Source of the DNA: Planctomycetota bacterium | Lineage (GTDB): Bacteria > Planctomycetota > UBA11346 | Assembly (NCBI GenBank): GCA_013821615.1 | Contig: JACDGQ010000252.1 | Location: 1 to 5,384, forward strand | DNA: 5,384 nucleotides | Direction: 5' to 3' | Shown: positions 1-5,384 of the stretch, piece by piece | How the letters are laid out: every line of letters starts with the position of its first letter | How positions within the stretch are numbered: the first letter of the stretch is position 1 | Notes under the pieces: generated by a model | The model's database searches: none | What the model was told of the DNA's origin: nothing | The model's input: the letters and a program-made list of their open reading frames with translations, nothing else | Made by a program: the position numbers and the translations under genes

Positions 1-609
1 CACGACGTGCGCCCCGAAGGCGCGCGCGAACTTCACCGCCATGTGGCCGAGGCCGCCCAGCCCGACGACGCCGACCTTCTGCCCGGGACCGACCTGCCAA
101 TGGCGCAGCGGCGAGTAGGTGGTGATCCCGGCGCACAGCAGCGGCGCGGTGGCGGCCGGATCCAGGTTCGCGGGCACGCGCAGGACGAAGGCCTCGTCCA
201 CGGTGATGCTGGTGGAGTAGCCGCCGAAGGTCGGCCCGCCGAGGTGCTTGTCGGTACCGTTGTAGGTGAAGGTCGGGAACGCGTGGCAGTACTGCTCCAG
301 GCCGGCGCGGCAGCTCTCGCAGCTGCGGCACGAATCGACCATGCAGCCGACCGCGCTCAGGTCGCCCGGTCTGAACTTCGTGACCTGGGCGCCCACGCGC
401 TTCACCCGGCCGACGATCTCGTGACCAGGCACGCACGGGTAGACGGTGTTCTTCCACTCGTTGCGCGCCTGGTGGATGTCGGAATGGCAGACCCCGCAGA
501 ACAGGATCTCCATCTCCACATCGGTGGGGGTCGGCTCGCGGCGCGGGATGACCGTGGGCGCCAGGGGTGAGGTGGCTTGGCTGGCGGCGTAGGCGGCGAT
601 GGTGCTCAT
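1..609 (-). CDS. Zinc-dependent NAD(P) alcohol/aldehyde dehydrogenase, YahK/CAD type (3' end outside window)
   Basis: This medium-chain dehydrogenase should interconvert aldehydes and alcohols in the cytoplasm with NAD(P)H. The minus strand is open from the ATG at 609 to the left edge, giving 203 residues; family members have about 350, so about 145 are missing. The GroES-like catalytic domain comes first. Catalytic zinc ligands are C41 (GVCHSD), H63 (PGHE) and C159 (LLCAG). Four structural-zinc cysteines are C94, C97, C100 and C108. The nucleotide-binding fold begins with GLGGLG at 183-188. The segments VYPCVPGHEIVGRV and AGITTYSPLRHW closely match what I remember of E. coli YahK, an NADP-dependent aldehyde reductase. 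The usual GDxVGVGC reads GDLSAVGC here, probably a harmless variation. No strong Shine-Dalgarno precedes the ATG; the start is chosen because the protein begins in register with the family. Cofactor preference and substrate cannot be read, since the specificity residues lie partly beyond the edge. Confidence 0.95.
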   Translation of the reverse strand, partial: MSTIAAYAASQATSPLAPTVIPRREPTPTDVEMEILFCGVCHSDIHQARNEWKNTVYPCVPGHEIVGRVKRVGAQVTKFRPGDLSAVGCMVDSCRSCESCRAGLEQYCHAFPTFTYNGTDKHLGGPTFGGYSTSITVDEAFVLRVPANLDPAATAPLLCAGITTYSPLRHWQVGPGQKVGVVGLGGLGHMAVKFARAFGAHVV

Positions 610-1284
610 GGCGTCAGGGAATACCGCCACCGCGCATGCTGTCACTCGCCAAGCATGCGCACCGGCGCAGCGCTTGGCGCAGGTGAGCGTGGGACGGGCG
701 CGAGCATGGTGGGCGTCGAGCCTGTCAAACAGGTCTGCCGGCGTAGGGAGCCGACAACAACGGACGCTGGGGTGCGCCTACCAGATGCAGCAATCCCGGG
801 AGCAGCATGCGCCTGGCTCGTCGGTCTCGATAGCGCAGCCGAGCCGCCCGCAGAAGCGAGCGCTGCAATCGGCAGGCATTGCGCGTCATCGATCGTGTCG
901 CTTGAAAAGGGCAATCGGAAACGAGGCCTTTGCGAAATGCCGCGAATGCACGCGACCGCAGTACCTGAAATGCGCCTTGCCGAGCCACGACCATGTCATC
1001 CCTATCCGCCCAGGTCAGGTCATTTGTCCGTAAATGGCAATGCCCTACGGCAACTGGTGTCGCTGGATCCAGGGCCGCGACGGGCACCTTCCGAATCACC
1101 ACGGGCGTGGTCGACGCACCGCTTTGAACCGCGCGCAGGATCGGGTTCCAACGAAATGGCATGCCGTTGGCTCCGTGTCTCACGTCTCCGCTGCCTTCAC
1201 TGCTTGCCCAGAGCTCTCACCCGCTCGCGGCGCTGCTCTCTCCAAGGGGGCCGTCCATCCACCCACGTTCCAAAGGAACATCCG
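610..1284. other. 675-bp intergenic region, no supportable gene
   Basis: This stretch lies between the minus-strand alcohol dehydrogenase and the plus-strand DUF1328 gene, so it should carry promoters for both. Open frames exist on both strands (for example 599-1033 plus and 725-1183 minus). Their translations are rich in arginine, alanine and serine, show no domain, motif or membrane segment I recognise, and overlap each other. The base composition looks less GC-biased than in the flanking genes. A perfect -35-like TTGACA reads on the minus strand at 728-723, but no convincing -10 element follows at the right distance. A small RNA or a decayed gene cannot be excluded. Confidence 0.6.
632..660. 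repeat. 9-bp perfect inverted repeat upstream of the alcohol dehydrogenase
   Basis: GCGCATGCT at 632-640 is repeated in inverted orientation as AGCATGCGC at 652-660, with an 11-nt spacer. Each arm contains the palindrome GCATGC, and the arm centres are 20 bp apart, about two helical turns. The repeat ends 22 nt upstream of the dehydrogenase ATG at 609. It could be an operator for a dimeric repressor or a hairpin in the 5' leader of the dehydrogenase mRNA. The symmetry is seen directly; the regulatory role is inferred from position. No regulator gene adjoins it. Confidence 0.5.
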
Positions 1285-1455
1285 ATGCTGCGCCTCGCCA
1301 TCATCTTCTTCATCGTCGCCATCATCGCCGCAATCTTCGGCTTCGGCGGAATCGCCGGCGACTCCGCCTACATCGCCAAGATCCTTGCCGTCATCGGCCT
1401 CATCGCCGCGGTCATCTCCTTCCTGGTCGGCCGCGGTTCGGGCACCCGGATCTGA
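1285..1455 (+). CDS. DUF1328 / UPF0391 (YtjA-like) small membrane protein
   Basis: This is a 56-residue, highly hydrophobic protein of the DUF1328 family, which is common in bacteria and has no established biochemical function. It starts MLRLAIIF and carries the family signature FGFGGIAG (residues 18-25) in the loop between two predicted inner-membrane helices, about residues 4-20 and 29-48. The tail GRGSGTRI is short and basic, so it probably lies on the cytoplasmic side. The length matches the family's usual 50-60 residues. The ATG at 1285 is chosen because AAAGGAA at 1272-1278 is a well-placed ribosome-binding site and because the family begins exactly with MLR. An in-frame open stretch extends upstream to 577 but has no family resemblance before this methionine. 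The gene stands alone and converges on the AraC-type regulator, with hairpins between. Relatives are often described as stress- or envelope-associated; nothing in this sequence tests that. Confidence 0.9.
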   Translation: MLRLAIIFFIVAIIAAIFGFGGIAGDSAYIAKILAVIGLIAAVISFLVGRGSGTRI

Positions 1456-1498
1456 GCGACTGGGCGCGTAAGCGGCCTCACCAATGGCGCACCCTCGT

Positions 1499-1520
1499 GC
1501 TCCGCCTCCAGGGGCGGAGC
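1499..1520. other. Hairpin between DUF1328 gene and regulator (weak)
   Basis: GCTCCGCC at 1499-1506 pairs perfectly with GGCGGAGC at 1513-1520 around a 6-nt loop. It lies 43 nt after the DUF1328 stop. No T-run follows on either side, so it is not a classical intrinsic terminator. It may protect the 3' end of the mRNA or be an incidental GC-rich palindrome. Confidence 0.4.
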
Positions 1521-1546
1521 CGATGGTTCTGGCGCAACAATATCGA

Positions 1547-1584
1547 CGCGACCCGCGGATGACCTCTGCGGGTCGCGGCGTTTC
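1547..1584 (+). terminator. Candidate intrinsic terminator, possibly bidirectional
   Basis: CGCGACCCGC at 1547-1556 pairs over 10 uninterrupted bases with GCGGGTCGCG at 1568-1577, around an 11-nt loop. On the plus strand it is followed by GCGTTTCT, a short and imperfect T-tract. On the minus strand it is followed by TCGATATTGTTG, which is moderately T-rich. It lies between the convergent ends of the DUF1328 gene (stop at 1455) and the AraC-type gene (stop at 1619), where a shared terminator is expected. The stem is strong and the T-tracts are weak, so the efficiency is uncertain. Confidence 0.6.
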
Positions 1585-1618
1585 TGGCCGGAGGCTGGAA
1601 TGCTTCGGCCTGGACTAT

Positions 1619-2497
1619 TCAGGTCCTTGATGCGGGGCCCGCCTGCCTGGCAGGGCGGTCCGGCCCACCGCCTGCGCGATCACCATGGGTGCGTCCATGG
1701 CGCGTCGGCGGCGCCCCGGTCTCTTGCCGGAAGACCCTGGTGAAATACGCAGGGTCCGCGTAGCCCACCAGTCCCGCGACCTCGGCGATGGAGTACTGCG
1801 TGTAGGCCAGCAGTTTGCGCGCGTTCTCGATGCGCAGGCGGCGCAGGTAGCGCAGGGGGGCGACCCCGGTGTGCAGCCGGAAGACGCGGGTGAAATGGCG
1901 TTCGCTGCACCCGAATCGCCGCGCCAGGTCGCCGATGCTGAGGTCGCGCGCGTAGTTCCGGTGCAGGTATTCGATGCTGCCATCGAGTGGCAGCGGACCA
2001 CGCGCGGACAGCTCGCTGCCGGTGGCCAGCACCCGGCCCAGCAGTCCGCGGGCGATGCCATCCATCTCAACCCCGACCGGCGAGGCGCGACGTTCGGTGC
2101 ACTGCCACATTTGCCGGGCCAGCGTCCCCAGATCACGCGCCTGGTCGAAACGCAACAGCCGCGGCGGCAGATCGTCGAGCAGGGATCCCGCCAAGCCGAC
2201 CCACAGCACTTCCATGTCGGCGTCGCTGACTTCGCGGTGCACCAGCCGCGGCGGGATCAGGCAGGCGATGGAAGGACCGAGCGGCACCGTCGTGCCGGCT
2301 TCCAGCTTGCCGCGACCGGCGAACACCACCAGGAGTTCCCAGCCATCGTGCCAGCTGGGTGCGGAGGCCTGATGCCGGCCGCGGTAGCGCTGCGTCATCA
2401 TCGGCGTCAGCTCACGCGAGCGCCGCGCACCGGCCCACATGGCGTCGGGCAGGAATCCAGGTAGCTGCGCCCAGGGGAGATGCACGGGTTCGGCCAT
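1619..2497 (-). CDS. AraC-family transcriptional regulator with cupin sensor domain
   Basis: This 292-residue DNA-binding regulator has the usual AraC-family size and order. Residues about 49-105 form a cupin-like ligand-sensing domain (WELLVVFAGRGKLEAG, then IPPRLVHREV with H87, then LWVGLAGS). The C-terminal DNA-binding domain spans about 174-270. Its first helix-turn-helix is LSIGDLARRFGCSERHFTRV (186-205). Its second is about 235-257, with VGYADPAYFTRVFRQETG, the conserved end of the AraC signature. A tail of about 25 residues rich in G, P and R follows and is not typical. The frame stays open upstream, so the start is uncertain. ATG 2497 (MAEPVHLPW) is chosen for length; ATG 2521 would add eight residues, and neither has a strong ribosome-binding site. 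The gene is divergent from the propeller/HEAT gene, which suggests that it controls that gene and itself. The cupin form fits a carbohydrate or other small ligand, but the inducer is unknown. Confidence 0.92.
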   Translation of the reverse strand: MAEPVHLPWAQLPGFLPDAMWAGARRSRELTPMMTQRYRGRHQASAPSWHDGWELLVVFAGRGKLEAGTTVPLGPSIACLIPPRLVHREVSDADMEVLWVGLAGSLLDDLPPRLLRFDQARDLGTLARQMWQCTERRASPVGVEMDGIARGLLGRVLATGSELSARGPLPLDGSIEYLHRNYARDLSIGDLARRFGCSERHFTRVFRLHTGVAPLRYLRRLRIENARKLLAYTQYSIAEVAGLVGYADPAYFTRVFRQETGAPPTRHGRTHGDRAGGGPDRPARQAGPASRT

Positions 2498-2537
2498 GAC
2501 CGCCAGCGTGGCCACCCGCATGGCCGGTCCAGCAGAT

Positions 2538-2550
2538 GTCCGATTCGTCC
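2538..2550. repeat. Direct repeat copy 1 (GTCCGATTCGTCC)
   Basis: This is an exact copy of a 13-nt word that recurs at 2680-2692 and, with three mismatches, at 2561-2573. It lies 40 bp upstream of the chosen AraC-type start (16 bp upstream of the alternative start at 2521). The word contains two GTCC units 9 bp apart. AraC-family proteins commonly bind direct repeats spaced about two helical turns apart, so this is a candidate half-site. Binding is inferred, not shown. Confidence 0.5.
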
Positions 2551-2560
2551 GCATAGACAG

Positions 2561-2573
2561 GTCCGCATCGTCA
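2561..2573. repeat. Direct repeat copy 2, imperfect (GTCCGCATCGTCA)
   Basis: It matches copy 1 at 10 of 13 positions, in the same orientation, beginning 23 bp after copy 1 begins. The pair therefore presents both sites on roughly the same face of the helix, as in AraC-type half-site pairs. Similarity at this level in GC-rich DNA could be chance. Confidence 0.35.
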
Positions 2574-2659
2574 CGCGCGGCCGACCAGACTGCGCACCAT
2601 GCCGCGAGCGCGTCCGCCGCATGCGCGTGGACCTGCACCATGACCATCGATCCTGTTCC

Positions 2660-2663
2660 GGAG
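2660..2663 (+). promoter_or_regulatory. Ribosome-binding site of propeller/HEAT gene
   Basis: GGAG lies 6 nt before the ATG at 2670. It decides the start: the in-frame ATG at 2640 has no Shine-Dalgarno and would put MTIDPVPEPF ahead of the signal peptide. Confidence 0.7.
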
Positions 2664-2669
2664 CCATTC

Positions 2670-5384
2670 ATGCCCACACGTCCGATTCGTCCCGCCCAGT
2701 GGCTAACCTTACTGGTCGTCGCCAGCTGTGCCCTGCCGCTGGCTGCGGTCGAAAAGGACATGCGGGCTGATGACGGCGGCGTGGCCAAGGCCCTGCGCCT
2801 GCCCGCGGGTTTCAGCGCCGCGCTGTATGCCCAGCATCCGCTGTTCGGCAACCCGGTCGCCATCGAGGTCGATGCGCACGGGCGCGTGCTGGTGGCCGAG
2901 CAGTACCGCTTCAATCACGGTACCGAGGAGAACCGCACCAGCGGTTTCCTGCTCGATGACGACCTGCAGGTGCAGACCACCGACGACCGTCTGGCGATGT
3001 TCAGGAAGTGGTCGGCGCGCTACCCGGGCGGCATGGACTGGTTCACTAAGGTCAGCGATCAGATCCGGGTGCTGAGCGATACCGACGGCGACGGCATCGC
3101 CGATCACGCGACCGTGCTGGCCGGATTCAATGAGCCGCTCGATGGCCTGAATGCCGGCGTGCTGGCGATCGGCGATGACGTGTGGGCGGCCTGCATCCCC
3201 AATCTCTGGCGCCTGCGCGACCATGATGGCGATGGCGTGGCCGAGGACCGCGTCAAGGTGCACAGCGGCTTCGGCGTGCGCGCGTCGTTCCTGGGTCACG
3301 ACCTGCACGCGCTCACCCTGGGCATGGATGGTCGGCTCTATATGAGCATCGGCGATCGCGGCTTCCACGTGGTCACGCGTGAAGGCACGACGCTGCACGA
3401 GCCTGACAACGGCGCGGTGCTGCGCTGCGATCTGGACGGTTCGCACCTGGAGGTCATCCATCACGGCCTGCGCAATCCGCAGGGCCTGGCGTTCGACGCC
3501 TACGGCAACCTCTTTGCCGGCGACAACAACTGCGACAAGGGCGATAAGAGCCGCCTGATCGCGATCGTCGATGGCGGCGACAGCGCGTGGCGCATGCCCT
3601 ACCAGTCCCTGGCGACGCCGGTGTCCGGCGGCCCATGGATGGCCGAGGAGCTTTGGAGCACCGAGAGTCCGCTGAGCCCGCAGTGGGCGGTGCCGGCGGT
3701 CGGGTACATCGGCGCGGGTCCGTCAGGGCTGCGCTATTCGGCCGTCGGCGCGTGGCCGGAAAGTCTGCGCAACCGCTTCTTCCACATGAACTTCACCGGC
3801 AATTCCGGCATCATCACTTTCACCGCCGTGCCGCAGGGCGCCGGCTTCCGCATCGACGAGTACCAGGATTTCCTTACGCCGCTGAACGTCAGCGACTGCG
3901 CCTTCGGCTATGACGGACGGCTGTATGTCGCGAACTACACCGGCAATCCCTTCAACCACGACATCGGCGGACGGCTGTACGCGGTCACCGCCGCCGCCAC
4001 GCCGGCGACAGAGATCGCCGCGCTCAAAGACCTTGCGGCGAAGGATTTCACTGCGCTTCCCGCCGCACGGCTGCTGGCGCTGCTCGACCATCCCGATCAG
4101 CGCATCCGCCTGCGCGCCCAGTTCGCGTTGGCGGCCGGACCGGCGGAGCATCAGCGTCTGCTCGCCGTCCTCGCCGCGGACCAGGCGGCGTCCCTCATCT
4201 GCCGCCTCCATGCGGCCTGGGGACTGTGGATGGTGGCACGCCATGATGCCACGGCGCTGGTGCCGCTGCGCCAACTCGCCACCGACCACGACGCGCAGGT
4301 GCGCGCGAATGCGCTGCGCGTGCTCGCCGATCTCGCCGATCAGGGCGTCGCCGCGGGATTCCTCGCAGCACTCGATGATCCGTCGCCGCGCGCCGTGTTC
4401 TTCGCCGCTGAGGGATTGGGACGCTGCCGCATCCCCGGTGCCAGCACGGCGCTGCTCGCGCTGGTGAGGCGCAATGCCGGCGTCGACCGCTTCATCCAGC
4501 ACGCCGCCGTCCTGGCGCTGGCCCGACTCGCGGACCCTGCGGCGGTGATGGCGGTCGCTGCCGACCCGGCACCGGCCGTGCGCCTGGCGGTGGTCTTGAC
4601 CCTGCGCCGCTGGGGCGATGCGCGTGTGGCGGGATTCCTGGCCGACGCCGATGACCGCATCGTGCTGGAAGCGGCCCGCGCGATCCATGAGGTCCGCATC
4701 GCCGACGCCTATCCGGCGCTCGCCGCCGCTGGGGATCGTGCCGCACATGCCAGCGCGCCATTTCGGGACGCCCTGCAGCGGCGCGTCCTGGCCAGTGCCC
4801 GTCGCCTCGCGGACCGTCGTGGCGCCGAGGCGCTGGTGCGCGTCATCACCGATCCCACCGCCGCCGCCGGCGTCCGCGCGGGCGCCTGCGCCTTGCTGGC
4901 GCAGTGGCACGAACCGGTGAACCGCGATCCCATCACCGGCGCGTGGTGGCCGTTGCCAGCGGGTGACCTCGCCATCGCCCGTGCGGCGCTCGCCGGGCAG
5001 GGCGATGCGCTCTTCGCCGCGCCGCTGGCCGACACCTGGGCGTCAACATTCACCATGCTGGGGGCCCTCGGCGTCGCCCTTCCTCCCGCCGGGCCGCTGC
5101 GCATCGCCCACGACCTGGCGGTGCCCGCCGGCACGCGGATCGCCGCATTCAAATACCTGACCATGACCGCACCCGCTGCCGCGGCCGATCTCGCCCAGGC
5201 GTTCCTGGCGCAAGCGGTTCCCGAGCTCCAGAGCGCCGCGCTGAGCTATGTGAAATCCGCAGACAAGCGCACGGCGGTCGGCTTGTTCGCCAAACTGCTG
5301 GGCAACGCCGCGACCCCGCTCAGCGTGCAGCAGACCTGCCTCGATGAACTCGCCGCGCTGGCGGCCGCGGGCGAACCCGCGGCC
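2670..5384 (+). CDS. Exported PVC-type membrane-bound dehydrogenase: beta-propeller plus HEAT-like repeats (3' end outside window)
   Basis: The frame is open from ATG 2670 to the right edge: 905 residues, no stop. Residues 1-26 form a Sec-type signal peptide. VASC (17-20) also fits a lipobox, so it may be a lipoprotein; otherwise cleavage near A25/A26 is likely. Residues about 40-440 match the N-terminal propeller domain of PVC 'membrane-bound dehydrogenase' proteins, distantly like glucose/sorbosone dehydrogenases: GFSAALYAQHP (47-57), GRVLVAEQYR (71-80), HGLRNPQGLAFDAYGNLF (265-282). DTDGDGIAD (137-145) and DHDGDGVAED (184-193) look like calcium-binding loops. Residues about 463-750 are alpha-helical HEAT-like repeats (for example 529-557, 561-585, 594-622, 624-648, 721-746), with further helices to 897. 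Relatives usually end in a cytochrome c domain with CxxCH; none of the nine visible cysteines forms that motif, so the haem domain, if present, lies beyond the edge. The role is probably oxidation of a sugar or similar substrate outside the cytoplasm; the substrate is unknown. The divergent AraC-type gene is its likely regulator. Confidence 0.88.
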   Translation, partial: MPTRPIRPAQWLTLLVVASCALPLAAVEKDMRADDGGVAKALRLPAGFSAALYAQHPLFGNPVAIEVDAHGRVLVAEQYRFNHGTEENRTSGFLLDDDLQVQTTDDRLAMFRKWSARYPGGMDWFTKVSDQIRVLSDTDGDGIADHATVLAGFNEPLDGLNAGVLAIGDDVWAACIPNLWRLRDHDGDGVAEDRVKVHSGFGVRASFLGHDLHALTLGMDGRLYMSIGDRGFHVVTREGTTLHEPDNGAVLRCDLDGSHLEVIHHGLRNPQGLAFDAYGNLFAGDNNCDKGDKSRLIAIVDGGDSAWRMPYQSLATPVSGGPWMAEELWSTESPLSPQWAVPAVGYIGAGPSGLRYSAVGAWPESLRNRFFHMNFTGNSGIITFTAVPQGAGFRIDEYQDFLTPLNVSDCAFGYDGRLYVANYTGNPFNHDIGGRLYAVTAAATPATEIAALKDLAAKDFTALPAARLLALLDHPDQRIRLRAQFALAAGPAEHQRLLAVLAADQAASLICRLHAAWGLWMVARHDATALVPLRQLATDHDAQVRANALRVLADLADQGVAAGFLAALDDPSPRAVFFAAEGLGRCRIPGASTALLALVRRNAGVDRFIQHAAVLALARLADPAAVMAVAADPAPAVRLAVVLTLRRWGDARVAGFLADADDRIVLEAARAIHEVRIADAYPALAAAGDRAAHASAPFRDALQRRVLASARRLADRRGAEALVRVITDPTAAAGVRAGACALLAQWHEPVNRDPITGAWWPLPAGDLAIARAALAGQGDALFAAPLADTWASTFTMLGALGVALPPAGPLRIAHDLAVPAGTRIAAFKYLTMTAPAAAADLAQAFLAQAVPELQSAALSYVKSADKRTAVGLFAKLLGNAATPLSVQQTCLDELAALAAAGEPAA
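2680..2692. repeat. Direct repeat copy 3 (GTCCGATTCGTCC), in start of propeller gene
   Basis: This exact second copy of the 13-nt word lies within codons 4-8 of the propeller/HEAT gene (encoding RPIRP), 142 bp from copy 1. A site just inside the coding start could act as a distal operator for looping with the copies near the regulator. It could also simply reflect the RPIRP coding sequence. Confidence 0.4.

Larger units (their letters stand above)
2498..2669. promoter_or_regulatory. Divergent regulatory region between AraC-type gene and propeller/HEAT gene
   Basis: About 170 bp separate the two divergent starts, so both promoters should lie here. I could not find a convincing -35/-10 pair on either strand. 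That fits promoters needing an activator, or sigma-factor sequences unlike those of E. coli. The region carries two copies of a 13-nt repeat, listed separately, and no open frame with recognisable content. If the regulator starts at 2521 the region is 148 bp. Confidence 0.6.

Noticed and set aside
7..570. 187-residue plus-strand frame opposite the alcohol dehydrogenase
   Set aside because: The minus strand encodes all zinc ligands and the dinucleotide-binding motif in a continuous frame, so the plus frame is a shadow.
721..733. Small hairpin CCTGT-CAA-ACAGG containing a minus-strand TTGACA
   Set aside because: The stem is only 5 bp, and no acceptable -10 element lies 16-18 bp from TTGACA, so neither a promoter nor a terminator is supported.
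1126..1148. GAACC / GGTTC inverted repeat upstream of the DUF1328 gene
   Set aside because: Arms of only 5 bp with a 13-nt spacer are expected by chance, and the element is about 140 bp from the start.
577..1284. N-terminal extension of the DUF1328 protein to 292 residues
   Set aside because: The open frame upstream has no family resemblance. The family starts with MLR at 1285, which has its own good ribosome-binding site.
1685..2464. 259-residue plus-strand frame opposite the AraC-type gene
   Set aside because: It is the complement of a gene with clear cupin and helix-turn-helix homology. Its own translation is Q/R/A-rich and unrecognised.
2498..2914. N-terminal extension of the AraC-type regulator to 431 residues
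   Set aside because: The extra 139 residues would overlap the divergent gene's start and signal peptide, and they have no AraC-family content.
2709..3464. 251-residue minus-strand frame opposite the propeller domain
   Set aside because: It is antisense to conserved propeller sequence, with no recognisable motif or family resemblance.
3723..4910. 395-residue open frame on the minus strand inside the propeller/HEAT gene
   Set aside because: It is antisense to a clearly homologous plus-strand protein. Its translation is low-complexity, rich in R, G and H, with no domain. Long antisense frames are expected in GC-rich coding DNA.

Overview
This is a high-GC bacterial window with two complete genes and two genes cut by the window edges. 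The organism is most likely a member of the PVC superphylum (Verrucomicrobiota or Planctomycetota). That inference rests on the right-hand gene, whose architecture (exported beta-propeller 'membrane-bound dehydrogenase' domain followed by HEAT-like repeats) is typical of those phyla. The other three genes are widespread and do not narrow the lineage.

Layout, left to right. Positions 1-609 (minus) hold the first 203 codons of a zinc-dependent NAD(P) alcohol/aldehyde dehydrogenase of the YahK/cinnamyl-alcohol-dehydrogenase type; the 3' part lies outside the window. Positions 610-1284 hold no gene I can support, apart from a 9-bp perfect inverted repeat just upstream of the dehydrogenase start. 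Positions 1285-1455 (plus) encode a 56-residue two-helix membrane protein of the DUF1328/UPF0391 (YtjA) family. Two hairpins follow, and the second is a credible shared terminator with the convergent regulator. Positions 1619-2497 (minus) encode an AraC-family regulator with a cupin sensor domain and two C-terminal helix-turn-helix motifs. Positions 2670-5384 (plus, open at the right edge) encode 905 residues of a large exported propeller/HEAT protein. The haem-binding CxxCH domain usual for its family is not in the visible part.

The AraC gene and the large exported protein are divergently transcribed from a shared region of about 170 bp. In and next to that region is a 13-nt direct repeat (two exact copies and one 10/13 copy), with the two regulator-proximal copies 23 bp apart. 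This suggests a local substrate-responsive unit: a cupin-AraC sensor controlling itself and a periplasmic or surface oxidoreductase. The substrate is not readable from the sequence. I see no mobile element, CRISPR array, tRNA or rRNA. I see no clearly novel multi-gene system; the regulator/propeller pair and its repeats are the most interesting content.
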